Assembly (NCBI GenBank): GCA_937891895.1
Contig: CALATN010000131.1
Location: 1 to 16,364, forward strand
Reading direction: 5' to 3'
Length of the DNA: 16,364 nucleotides
Source: an uncultured Clostridia bacterium
GTDB lineage: Bacteria; Bacillota; Clostridia; Oscillospirales; Ruminococcaceae
Part shown: piece after piece, positions 1 through 7,700 of the stretch
How positions within the stretch are numbered: the first letter of the stretch is position 1
Layout: the number at the start of each line of letters is the position of its first letter
Notes under the pieces: generated by a model
Told to the model about the DNA's origin: nothing
Seen by the model: the letters and a program-made list of their open reading frames with translations, nothing else
The model's database searches: none
Program-made: the position numbers and the translations under genes

Positions 1-219
1 AGCGTCAACATACAAGGACTGATTTGACTTTTCACTTACAATAACCGTGTCACGCTTTCTTTCAGTGGAAATTTTCACATCACAGTTTTTCGGCTGAATT
101 CTTGTAGGGTCAAGCTCGATATTGTTTTCCGTTTTAAGCTCACGCATACCTTGCGGATTTTCACCTAAAAGTTTTACATTAACCAATTGTGCAAGATTTG
201 TGCTGTTTGTTATTGTCAT
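1..219 (-). CDS. Unknown protein, N-terminal 73 residues (runs off left edge)
   Basis: The reading frame is open from an ATG at 217-219 to the window edge, so only the N-terminus is visible. A GGAAGGA ribosome binding site lies 8 nt upstream of the ATG. The protein starts MTITNSTNLAQLVNVKLLGE and continues polar and charged (DPTRIQPKNCDVKIS, ERKRDTVIVSEKS), with no signal peptide or membrane segment. I do not recognise the family. It is transcribed in the same direction as the sigma-factor operon and begins 74 nt after that operon's last stop. No terminator is visible in that gap, so read-through is possible, but functional linkage is not shown. Confidence 0.6.
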   Translation of the reverse strand, partial: MTITNSTNLAQLVNVKLLGENPQGMRELKTENNIELDPTRIQPKNCDVKISTERKRDTVIVSEKSNQSLYVDA

Positions 220-293
220 AAAACCAATCCTTCCAAAAGATTAAAATTCTTCTCATCATATATATCGACAGAACATTTAACATCTTTAAAAAG

Positions 294-683
294 TTATTTA
301 CACAGCTTTCTTTTACTCTTTGCCAAGCTGAAAACAAGCAAAAGAACAGACAGAATTATTCCAGTAGCGATATTGAAAATTTGACCGCAGATTATTGCTG
401 AAAACAGGTTTTCCATAGGTGCGGCAGGGTCTAAAATTGTAAGCTGAAGCAGAATGTAAAGCAGTGAAAAAGCCAGTCCTGAAACAGCAGGGATTACTGC
501 CAATGAGAACTTTGCGGATTTGTTTTGCAGTACCGCAGTTATGCCTGACATCATCAAAAGCGCAGGCAGGATTACGGCAGTGCTGTTCACACGCATATCG
601 TAGATATAAAACAGAGCGATAACCGTTGCGGCATAAATAAGTGCATAAGCAATTATAAATTTGTTATTCAGAAGCTTCTTCAT
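294..683 (-). CDS. Small four-helix membrane protein, third gene of the ECF sigma operon
   Basis: This is a 129-residue protein with about four hydrophobic segments (approximately residues 9-29, 34-52, 60-82 and 96-120) and a basic C-terminus (AKSKRKLCK). The frame stays open further upstream, but the start is set at 683 because a strong GGAGGA site lies 5-6 nt before this ATG and the upstream extension is antisense-like junk inside the previous gene. It overlaps the end of the anti-sigma-like gene by 20 nt, which implies translational coupling. I recognise no catalytic motif. It is probably an accessory membrane component of the sigma/anti-sigma stress module, an inference from position only. 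Confidence 0.75.
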   Translation of the reverse strand: MKKLLNNKFIIAYALIYAATVIALFYIYDMRVNSTAVILPALLMMSGITAVLQNKSAKFSLAVIPAVSGLAFSLLYILLQLTILDPAAPMENLFSAIICGQIFNIATGIILSVLLLVFSLAKSKRKLCK

Positions 684-1695
684 AATCTTCCTCCTTACGC
701 AATGACTTTGCAATTTCGTATACCGTTTCCTTATCAAGATTTGATCTGACATAAAAGATATAATAACCGCCGTCCCATATAAAATGATGATAGTTATGAT
801 TGTCGCAGTAATAAAACGCTTCACATTCGTATATATTTGTTTTCTCTATTTCAGCACCCTCGGTATTGAGAAGAATATCATATTCAGCCTTTGTCCACTG
901 CTCAAAATTAACAATCTTATCGCCATTGCGATACTCGGCACATCTGAAAATATCATTTTCAAGCCATAAATTATACTCGTAAACGCTTAAATCGTAGCTT
1001 ATAGTGTAAATTTCCTCAATGGTTTCGGGTATCAGATTTTCCACAACCTTTACAGACTCCGCAAGACGTATCATTCCATCACGTCCGAGATTTCCTATAA
1101 TATCAAAAATGTAATCGCCGTTATCCCAGCTTATAATATATTCGTTATCCCATAAATCAATTATGTAGCCATCGTGACCGTTAACAGAGATATACTCCAT
1201 AACACGGTCCTCTGTATTTACATTGACATCATATTTGGATTTTATCGTTTGCTTAAAATCTATATATTTGTTTTCAGCTTTGTTTTGATAAAAGCAGGTT
1301 AGAAATGGCATCCATTCGGCAGGTTCTTCGGAGTAACTGCACTCAAAGCCTTCGGGCACATCAAACATATAAAGCTCCTCAATAACCCTCGGCGCATTTT
1401 CAGCGTCAACTGATTTTACAACAGTATAGGTTTCGTAATTTTCAAAGGAAAAACGCTTGAACAGGTTTTCCAAAGCACCTGTGCCGACAGCGGCAATTAT
1501 GGCAACGATCGCTGCTGCCGCAATAAATATACCTATCTTTTTGAAGGACAGAACAGGTATGCCGTGCTTTAAAAGCCGCTGCATCTTCTTTTCAAAGCCT
1601 GCGGAAAATTCGTGGTGCGGAATTTCAGCAGGGATAAAGGCTTCACATTCGGTTATCATTGCTTCACGCAATGCAAGTCTGAAATTACTTTCCAT
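664..1695 (-). CDS. Membrane-anchored anti-sigma-like protein with duplicated DUF4367-like domain
   Basis: This is a 343-residue protein. The cytoplasmic N-terminus (about 1-52) would bind the sigma factor. One transmembrane helix follows (about 54-74, FIAAAAIVAIIAAV), then a large outside region. The outside part is two copies of one unit, about 105-218 and 226-333. Each has an F-x-Q-x-x-K/x-x-x-YD element (DFKQTIKSKYDVNVNTE; NFEQWTKAEYDILLNTE), later a W-D-x-G-x-Y-I-F element (WDNGDYIFDI; WDGGYYIFYV), and ends in an A-x-S-[VL] helix. This resembles DUF4367 domains found in Clostridial anti-sigma proteins. The start at 1695 is chosen because GGAGGT lies just before it, and it overlaps the sigma gene end by 11 nt. 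Such proteins hold the ECF factor at the membrane until an envelope signal arrives. The role is inferred from topology and context; the repeat is seen directly. Confidence 0.82.
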   Translation of the reverse strand: MESNFRLALREAMITECEAFIPAEIPHHEFSAGFEKKMQRLLKHGIPVLSFKKIGIFIAAAAIVAIIAAVGTGALENLFKRFSFENYETYTVVKSVDAENAPRVIEELYMFDVPEGFECSYSEEPAEWMPFLTCFYQNKAENKYIDFKQTIKSKYDVNVNTEDRVMEYISVNGHDGYIIDLWDNEYIISWDNGDYIFDIIGNLGRDGMIRLAESVKVVENLIPETIEEIYTISYDLSVYEYNLWLENDIFRCAEYRNGDKIVNFEQWTKAEYDILLNTEGAEIEKTNIYECEAFYYCDNHNYHHFIWDGGYYIFYVRSNLDKETVYEIAKSLRKEEDYEEASE

Positions 1696-2221
1696 TCTGC
1701 ACCTCCTCAAGAATATCCGCAAGAACTGCTTTCCCACGTTCTATACGTTTGTACACTGTGCCTTTGGGCAAGTTCAGCATTTCTGCAGTTTCCTTAACAG
1801 AGAAGTCCTCCACATAATGCAGAAAAAGCACGTCCTTGTACATCTGCGGAAGCTGCTTGATTGCCTCAACGAGCTCATTGTAACCGTAATTGTCAAAGGC
1901 TTCAACCGCTGTATTATCCTTTGCGGACAACTCCTGAATGAAGCTTTCCCGCCGTTTGTTACTGCGGAGAATGTTTATCGCCGCATTCCGCACAACTACT
2001 ACAAGATAGGGCTTGATGTCCTGACGGGAAATGTTATTCACTTTATCAAAATGCCTCGCAATATTCAGAAATGACTGATGAACAGCATCTTCTGCATCCT
2101 CATTGTTTTTCAGTATCTTGAATGCAACCGCATACATCAGCTGGCTGTATTTTATGTAAAGCTCTTCAAACCTGCTTTTCAGGTCATCGGTTTCAATTAC
2201 CGAAAGATATACTCCGAGCAA
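1685..2221 (-). CDS. ECF-type RNA polymerase sigma factor (sigma-70 family)
   Basis: This 178-residue protein has the two-domain ECF layout. Region 2 is at about 17-88 (LMYAVAFKILKNNEDAEDAV, then YLVVVVRNAAINILR). Region 4 is at about 116-170 (IKQLPQMYKDVLFLHYVEDF, then the helix-turn-helix SVKETAEMLNLPKGTVYKRI). It lacks regions 1 and 3, as expected for group 4 factors. The start is a TTG at 2219-2221, supported by GGAGGA six nt upstream; no ATG is available nearby in frame. The stop overlaps the next gene by 11 nt, so sigma factor and putative anti-sigma factor are co-translated. Similar modules commonly drive their own promoter. The regulon and inducing signal cannot be read from the sequence. 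Confidence 0.93.
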   Translation of the reverse strand: MLGVYLSVIETDDLKSRFEELYIKYSQLMYAVAFKILKNNEDAEDAVHQSFLNIARHFDKVNNISRQDIKPYLVVVVRNAAINILRSNKRRESFIQELSAKDNTAVEAFDNYGYNELVEAIKQLPQMYKDVLFLHYVEDFSVKETAEMLNLPKGTVYKRIERGKAVLADILEEVQNGK

Positions 2222-2253
2222 AATGGTTCCTCCGTTTTCGTTATAAATGTGTT

Positions 2254-2294
2254 CCTATATATAATAACATCTTTTGGAGTGGTTTTTTGACAAA
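2254..2294 (-). promoter_or_regulatory. Possible promoter of the ECF sigma operon
   Basis: On the minus strand a TTGTCAAAAAACC element is followed about 20 nt later by an AT-rich TATTATATATAGG stretch, just upstream of the sigma gene's ribosome binding site. Spacing is longer than ideal for a sigma-A promoter. It could instead be a promoter read by the ECF factor itself. The assignment rests on position and resemblance only. Confidence 0.35.
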
Positions 2295-2367
2295 AAGCTT
2301 TAACTTGAAGATTATTTTTCTGAATGGCATAAAAATCTGTATCTGATTATGGTTGATATGACGAAAA

Positions 2368-2400
2368 GCACCATTGCTTCCGATAGGGAAACAATGGTGC
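2368..2400 (-). terminator. Rho-independent terminator of the PadR/HAAS operon
   Basis: GCACCATTG pairs perfectly with CAATGGTGC (9 bp). After one C/A mismatch, TTCC pairs with GGAA, leaving a GATAG loop. On the minus strand the stem is followed by TTTTCGT. It starts 11 nt after the stop codon of the 445-residue membrane protein, so it ends that operon and separates it from the sigma operon downstream. Confidence 0.82.
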
Positions 2401-2410
2401 AGATAATTAT

Positions 2411-3748
2411 TTAAGCATTAGCCTTTCTGTTAGTGTTGATTTTTCTTTCAGGCATAAGGTCTTTTCGGCGGTATACCGAGGCAAAAATTCCAACAAGTGC
2501 ACCGCTTGTGACAGCATTGAATATTCCGTTACTCATAAAAGGTGCAGTAACAAAGCTTTCCATTGCTGTTGTGTAACCCAAATTTGATGCAATAAAAGCG
2601 ACCGACATAAATAGGAATACAATTCCGATTGAAAAAGCTGTAAGTTTTCCGAAGCGGTTTTGTATGCGGCTTGATATAATGAGCATTATCAAAGGCAGAA
2701 GCACAAGAATAACAGCAACAGTTATTCCTGCAAACAAACCGAATTGAGCAATTATTGCTGTTAAAATATGTGAGTTGTTAGCTTCCGTAAGACTTGTACT
2801 TATAACTCTGCTACTGCCGAAAAGTGTTGCTTCGGAAATGATTTCCCGTATCATATTCTGTTCCCAGTCAGCAGTTGAGCCGTTGTAGCGAATATTACGC
2901 AAAATCTTGACTACGGTTAAGCCGATTGCTGCAAGCGACGCAGGTATGTACATAAAAAGATATGCCGTTGTTTTATTTACTTTGAAATAATCGTCTTTGA
3001 CAGCAATTGTCATAATTGCAAGTGCGGCAATACCCACAAGAATTGCTCCCGAAAGACAAGGTGCGTAAAGCGAAATGAGTGCAGGCGGAACAACAAGCAC
3101 AAAACAGCTTAATACAAACCATTTGAAATTTTTTCCGCGCATTGAAAAAACAAATCCGCACATCAGCGGCACGAGAAGTGCTGACCCATAAAAAGCAAAA
3201 TGTCCTGAAAGTGTATTTCGGAACGCAATTGTTACCCATTCAGTGCCGCTTACATTTGCAATATTAGCTCTGCCTACATTCCAAATCACTATAACTGCGA
3301 GTAATAGCGTAAAAGCAGCATAAGCAGTTTTAGGCTTGCGAACAAGAATTGTATAATCGGCAAAATAAAACAGCGATGCAGCTGCTATGCAGATGATTGC
3401 ATTGGGAATATCACTGTTTATGAAAATATTATAAGCAGGCGGAAATGCAAAAAAGCCTTCTCCCAAATGCCGTGCAATAATACCTGTGAACAGAAGAATT
3501 AAAGAGGGGAGAAAAACGGCTAAAGGAAAGCTTGGACGGTGTGCAGAGTCAAGTCCCACACCGGCTTCAACAGGGTCACCCATTGTTTTTACAGCTTCTT
3601 CCTCAGCATTTTCTTCAGGAAGTCCGACGGCAATAAAGGCTTCTGCCTGCTCGTCAATATGGGATGCAAGTTCAGCCTTCAATGGTTCGTGAACAGCTTT
3701 GCACCGAACCTGTTCAAGCACAGTATTGATATATTCATCCTTTTTCAT
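2411..3748 (-). CDS. HAAS-prefixed SEDS-like (FtsW/RodA/SpoVE-type) integral membrane protein
   Basis: This is a 445-residue protein in two parts. Residues about 1-66 form a soluble helical HAAS/permease-prefix type domain (MKKDEYINTVLEQVR; EPLKAELASHIDEQAEAFIA; then ENAEEEAVKTMGDP). From about 74 onward are some ten hydrophobic segments. The C-terminal half resembles SEDS proteins: PALISLYAPCLSGAILV recalls the family's PALL-x-x-QPDLGTA region, SHILTAIIAQFGLFAG recalls TDFIFAVIGEELGLIG, and FVTAPFMSNG recalls LPFVSYGG. SEDS proteins are peptidoglycan glycosyltransferases, or in sporulation relatives of them. In my by-eye alignment the catalytic Asp of the TDF motif is Ser326, so polymerase activity is doubtful. 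It starts by ATGA overlap with the upstream padR-like gene, with GGAGGT as its own site. PadR-HAAS pairs are common in Firmicutes and usually control envelope functions. Confidence 0.75.
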   Translation of the reverse strand: MKKDEYINTVLEQVRCKAVHEPLKAELASHIDEQAEAFIAVGLPEENAEEEAVKTMGDPVEAGVGLDSAHRPSFPLAVFLPSLILLFTGIIARHLGEGFFAFPPAYNIFINSDIPNAIICIAAASLFYFADYTILVRKPKTAYAAFTLLLAVIVIWNVGRANIANVSGTEWVTIAFRNTLSGHFAFYGSALLVPLMCGFVFSMRGKNFKWFVLSCFVLVVPPALISLYAPCLSGAILVGIAALAIMTIAVKDDYFKVNKTTAYLFMYIPASLAAIGLTVVKILRNIRYNGSTADWEQNMIREIISEATLFGSSRVISTSLTEANNSHILTAIIAQFGLFAGITVAVILVLLPLIMLIISSRIQNRFGKLTAFSIGIVFLFMSVAFIASNLGYTTAMESFVTAPFMSNGIFNAVTSGALVGIFASVYRRKDLMPERKINTNRKANA

Positions 3749-4083
3749 ACAGCCGCACCTCCGTCAAGAACCTTGTTTACCGCACCGCTGAATAAACTCC
3801 ATTCATTCTTTTTGTCTGCAAGGAAACCGTTGCCTTTATCAGTAATTGAATAGTATTTTCTCATTCTGCCGTTTTCAGCTTCCGCTTCCCGTGAAGAAAC
3901 ATAACTAGCTTTTTCAAGAGAATGTAGAAGGGGATAGAGTGTTCCCGCTTTTAGAGAAAAAGTGCTGTCAGAACGTTTTTCCAGCGTTTCAATCATTTCA
4001 TAGCCGTACATTTCTTTTTCAGCAAGCAGATGAAGGATAAGCATACTTGTTGACCCTGCCATAAGACCTTTATCGATTTTCAT
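3745..4083 (-). CDS. PadR-family transcriptional repressor
   Basis: This is a 112-residue winged-helix protein. The N-terminus LMAGSTSMLILHLLAEKEMY, the following GYEMIETLEKR helix and the KAGTLYPLLHSLEKASYV recognition helix and wing are the classical PadR pattern; RKYYSITDKGNGFLADKKNEW completes the winged domain and leads into a short C-terminal helix for dimerisation. The length is normal for the short PadR subfamily. The ATG at 4081-4083 is preceded by AGGAGG about nine nt upstream. It is the first gene of a two-gene operon and overlaps the HAAS/SEDS-like gene by 4 nt. The promoter carries dyads that look like its own binding sites, so it probably represses its own operon until a ligand or cell-envelope signal relieves it. 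The ligand is unknown. Confidence 0.92.
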   Translation of the reverse strand: MKIDKGLMAGSTSMLILHLLAEKEMYGYEMIETLEKRSDSTFSLKAGTLYPLLHSLEKASYVSSREAEAENGRMRKYYSITDKGNGFLADKKNEWSLFSGAVNKVLDGGAAV

Positions 4084-4103
4084 TGCACGTTGCCTCCTAT
4101 ATA

Positions 4104-4143
4104 TAGATTATCTACATATATTATATATCGACCATCTATATAT
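4104..4143. promoter_or_regulatory. Probable PadR operator: two dyads around the padR promoter
   Basis: TAGATTATCTA at 4104-4114 is a perfect 11-bp palindrome around a central T. ATATATCGACCATCTATATAT at 4123-4143 is an imperfect 21-bp dyad with only two mismatched pairs, and it covers most of the spacer between the -35 and -10 of the minus-strand promoter. Both contain the ATCTA core. PadR proteins commonly bind AT-rich dyads over their own promoter. The binding assignment is inferred. Confidence 0.6.
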
Positions 4144-4148
4144 GTCAA
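4120..4148 (-). promoter_or_regulatory. Sigma-A promoter of the padR operon
   Basis: On the minus strand, TTGACA (4148-4143), a 17-bp spacer and TATAAT (4125-4120) match the vegetative consensus exactly. The expected transcript start falls around 4113, about 30 nt before the padR ATG. Such a strong promoter fits a gene that is normally held off by a repressor. Confidence 0.85.
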
Positions 4149-4239
4149 GAGGAAAATATAATTTGCAAAAAAATTCTCTCCGTAATCAAATGGAATAATA
4201 TTTTTAAGCATTTACTTTATGTAAGAAGTAATATATTTA

Positions 4240-4268
4240 TTGAAAAATATGGATATATATGCTATACT
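4240..4268 (+). promoter_or_regulatory. Sigma-A promoter of the 139-aa / DUF4132 operon
   Basis: TTGAAA (4240-4245), a 17-bp spacer and TATACT (4263-4268) give a good promoter, helped by a TG element (TGC) right before the -10. It lies 38 nt upstream of the first start codon. It diverges from the padR promoter about 90 bp away, so cross-regulation is possible but not shown. Confidence 0.75.
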
Positions 4269-4306
4269 AAAAAAGACATATCTCAATAAATGTAAGGAGA
4301 ACAGCT

Positions 4307-4726
4307 ATGACAATAAAAGTAAACATAAAACAGCTCGGAAAAAAGAAGAGCAAAATTGCGGAAGCTCCGTTTAAGCTTGAAAATTCTCCAGTTACTGTTA
4401 AAGAATTGATATCAGAGGCAGTGCATACCTGTGTGACGGAATATAACCGCCGTGTTGAAAAGGGTGAAGCAGCAGAGCCGCTGTCGGCTGCTGAAATAAA
4501 TGATATGAGCGAAATAGGGAAGATTGCTTTCGGGATAAATTACAGCGGCAAAAAAGCAAATGAAGCTGCCGCACTTGAAAATGCTCTGCAATCCTATGAA
4601 GACGGTCTGTACCGTATTTTTATCGGTGAAAATGAAGTCGGCGAATTATTCGACAGTATAGAATTAAATGAAAATGATAGCGTTACATTTATAAGACTCA
4701 CAATGCTTACAGGAAGGATGTGGTGA
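4307..4726 (+). CDS. 139-residue protein, possible beta-grasp (ubiquitin/ThiS-like) fold, partner of the DUF4132 protein
   Basis: I recognise no named family. The start ATG has AAGGAGA six nt upstream. The N-terminus MTIKVNIKQLGKKKSKIAEA looks like a beta hairpin, followed by PVTVKELISEAVHTCVTEYN, an amphipathic helix after a short strand. The middle (about 50-98) is a charged, possibly flexible insert (EKGEAAEPLSAAEINDMSEI). The end (about 101-139) has YRIFIGENEVGE, then IELNENDSVTFIRLTMLTGR, which resembles the closing 'L-x-x-GD-x-V-x-F' strand of MoaD/ThiS/ubiquitin-like proteins. It ends GRMW, not GG, so it is not an obvious conjugation tag. The next gene starts 1 nt after its stop, so the two proteins are probably made and used together. 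The fold is my inference. Confidence 0.8.
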   Translation: MTIKVNIKQLGKKKSKIAEAPFKLENSPVTVKELISEAVHTCVTEYNRRVEKGEAAEPLSAAEINDMSEIGKIAFGINYSGKKANEAAALENALQSYEDGLYRIFIGENEVGELFDSIELNENDSVTFIRLTMLTGRMW

Positions 4727-4727
4727 C

Positions 4728-7700
4728 ATGGCAGGCATGAACGAAAATCAGGAAAGAGAGCTTGGCAGAAAATATCATAGTGAATGGGAGAGGGAAAAAG
4801 AAGCCGCAGTGGAAAAGCTTTCTCCTGAATTAAGAGAATTTCTTGAGGATTGCAAAAAAGGGACTATAGGTGAGATGAAATCCTCACTGCACAAGGTCTT
4901 TTTAGATGGTATGAGCAATGGCACATACAAAAAGCCTTCCGAGTTTTTCAAGGCGGAGTGTTCGGAGTTGTTCAAGGGAGTGATTTATCCGAGAAGAGAG
5001 CAGGTCTTTTATCAGATTGCAGACAATATTCAGGACTGGGCATATTCGGAATCTATGCACCGACGTTCCATGAGGTCGGCTGTGCCTGTGGTGATTTGTC
5101 CCAAAATTATGAATATGGTTCATACTTTATATGGACACGACCATTTTGATGTTGATATGTGTGATATTATTGAGGAGAAAAATCTTACCGTGGAGCAGGT
5201 GTGTCATAAAAAACATTCCTACTACGGATTTTCTGATATGCACAAGGTCGTTGCCGCTGAGATCGACATGGGCAACGAGCGTATGATAAAGCTTGCTTCG
5301 GATATTATTATGGACGAAAGTGAAATTACTGTTGACCATACGATAATTTACGCAGTAACCAAATGTCATAATTTTGACCTGCACGAAAAGCTCGGAAAGC
5401 TTCTGCTTGCAGCAAGATTGCAGGAGGGACTCCGTCAATCTATCTGTGAGGCAATGGATACGGGAACAAAGGAAGCTTTTTTTACACTGCTTGATGTAAT
5501 AATTGAAAATAACCTTATCCGTTTTTCTTCCGTAAAACGTGCGGTGGGAATGTGGCTTGGCTTTGTTGAGGAGGAAACTGTAAAGCTTGAAAGGATAAGT
5601 GACAAGTCAGTAAATCTTATTCACGACTGTATTCATGATAAAGATGTGTGTGATGAATATCTTGCTACTGAGGATACAATGAAAATTTACATTGCACTCT
5701 GGGCTTACGGCTTTCACGAGGCATTCTATATGCTCCATCTGATAAAGGAATACGCTCTCCATGGCAGTAGGCACCAGATTCTTGTGGCTGGGTATATCAC
5801 AGCACAGCTCGACAATGTTATGTTTTCAAACATAGCTGCAATGGCTGTAGTCGAAGAGCATAAGAATGACAATGAGATACTTGCCGTATATATGAAAAGC
5901 TTTATGTGTAATTGTAAATATGACATTCTCAGGGTTTTAGGTAGGGCAAATTTTGCAGGAATCGGAAACTTTGACGGTTCTGCAAGAGTATATGCCCCCC
6001 TTGAACCGTATTTCAAAAGCCGTGAAGAAGCAGAAAAAATGTACGGTATTTTACTGGAGATATACAACGGAATGTCAAAAAGATCTGTGGATTTTTCACC
6101 TTGTATTTTCTCGTGGAACAGCGAAAGTCTGTCCCGTTCTGATGTGGTTATAAGGCTTGCCTACATAGCAAGTACACTCCGGGACAATGATAAAATAGAT
6201 TATGTTGCTTCTCTTATTCCGCAGATTGACTATTTCAGAAACTCTGTTGTTTTGCTTCTTCTCGCACAGCCTGAAACAGACGAACAGAGAAGAATACTTA
6301 CGGCAGAGGTCTGCGACAAAGAGGAGTATACCCGACGTGATGCTTTCAAGCTGATAAACAAGATTGAGCTTGCAGATGAAAATTACCGTCAGCTTGAGGA
6401 TATGCTCAGATATAAGAATGCAGATATGCGTTCAAACTGCATAAAGCTTCTTATGAAACAGAATGATGACGCACTTTTCGGCAGTATAAGCAAGCTTATT
6501 TCCGATAAAAAGGAAGAAAAGCGTACAGCTGCTCTTGATATTATTATACAGATTTCAAAGGACGAAAGCAGAACGTCACTTTTCAACAAGTGTATTCCTC
6601 TTGTAAAGCAGAATGAAAACACATCTGCCGCTGAAAGAATACTTATAGATAACATTCTTCCGTCCGAAAAATCTGAAAGCGATATCCCCGCACTTTATTC
6701 CGACAAGGATATTTATACACCTGTTATAGATGAAAAGTTTATTGAAAAAGCGGAGCAGGTGTTCAGAAAATATTTCAATGGAAACGAAGAAGATAAGCCT
6801 GTGTGGAGAACAGCATTGGCAAAGCTTGACGAATTTGTGGAATCTCACGCTGATGAAGAATTCAGATACGGTTATGGTGGGGAAATCGTAACCCTCGGCA
6901 CGGCACATTCTCTTTTCGGTGTTGAAAACGGAAAAAGGGTTATGCCTTTCAACGAATACTGGGATAAATTTTACGATGAAGAAATCAAAACTCCCGTAAC
7001 ACTGTTTAAAATGATGGTGTCACTTTGTTCAGAGGGGAATTATGACGAATACTCCGTAAAATGCAATAAAATTCTTGAAGACATAATCGGAAAACAGCTT
7101 ACAGTCCGTTATGAGTACAAATACTTTATGAAGCTGTTTGAAATTTGCGAGTATTTGTTAAATAAGCATTCCGATAAGGACGAATTGTTCTATGTTTCTT
7201 CGGCTTTCATGAACAGACTTATGCCGATTGACAATCTCAGCATTAAGTTCAAAGTCAACGTAAATGGAACAGAAAAAACAGGCAGTGCTCCGATTTTGTC
7301 ATATTATCCTGTAAGAATGCTGCTTATCGGTATTGAACGAACAGGAGATAATATTAAGCTTGCATCAGAGGCATTTCCGCTCAAATATGCTTTTGAGCAA
7401 AAGGACGGTTTCACTATCACAACAATATACGGCAGAGCATTTTATCTTACCACAATGCCATTGTATCACGGAATAAGCGTACATCAGTATATCCACGCCG
7501 CATATCACGGCATTATCACAGAAGCACAGCTTTACAGAATACTGTTTACGGAACAAAGTCATAGCTACTATAGCTCACCGATACTTGGCGGAGCACTTTC
7601 TGTAGTATCGTATGTTTATGCAGGTGCAAGGGAACTTGAAGCAGCTGTTGATACGAGGGAACGCAGTTGGGAACGAAACAGAAAGTTTAATGAATTCCGC

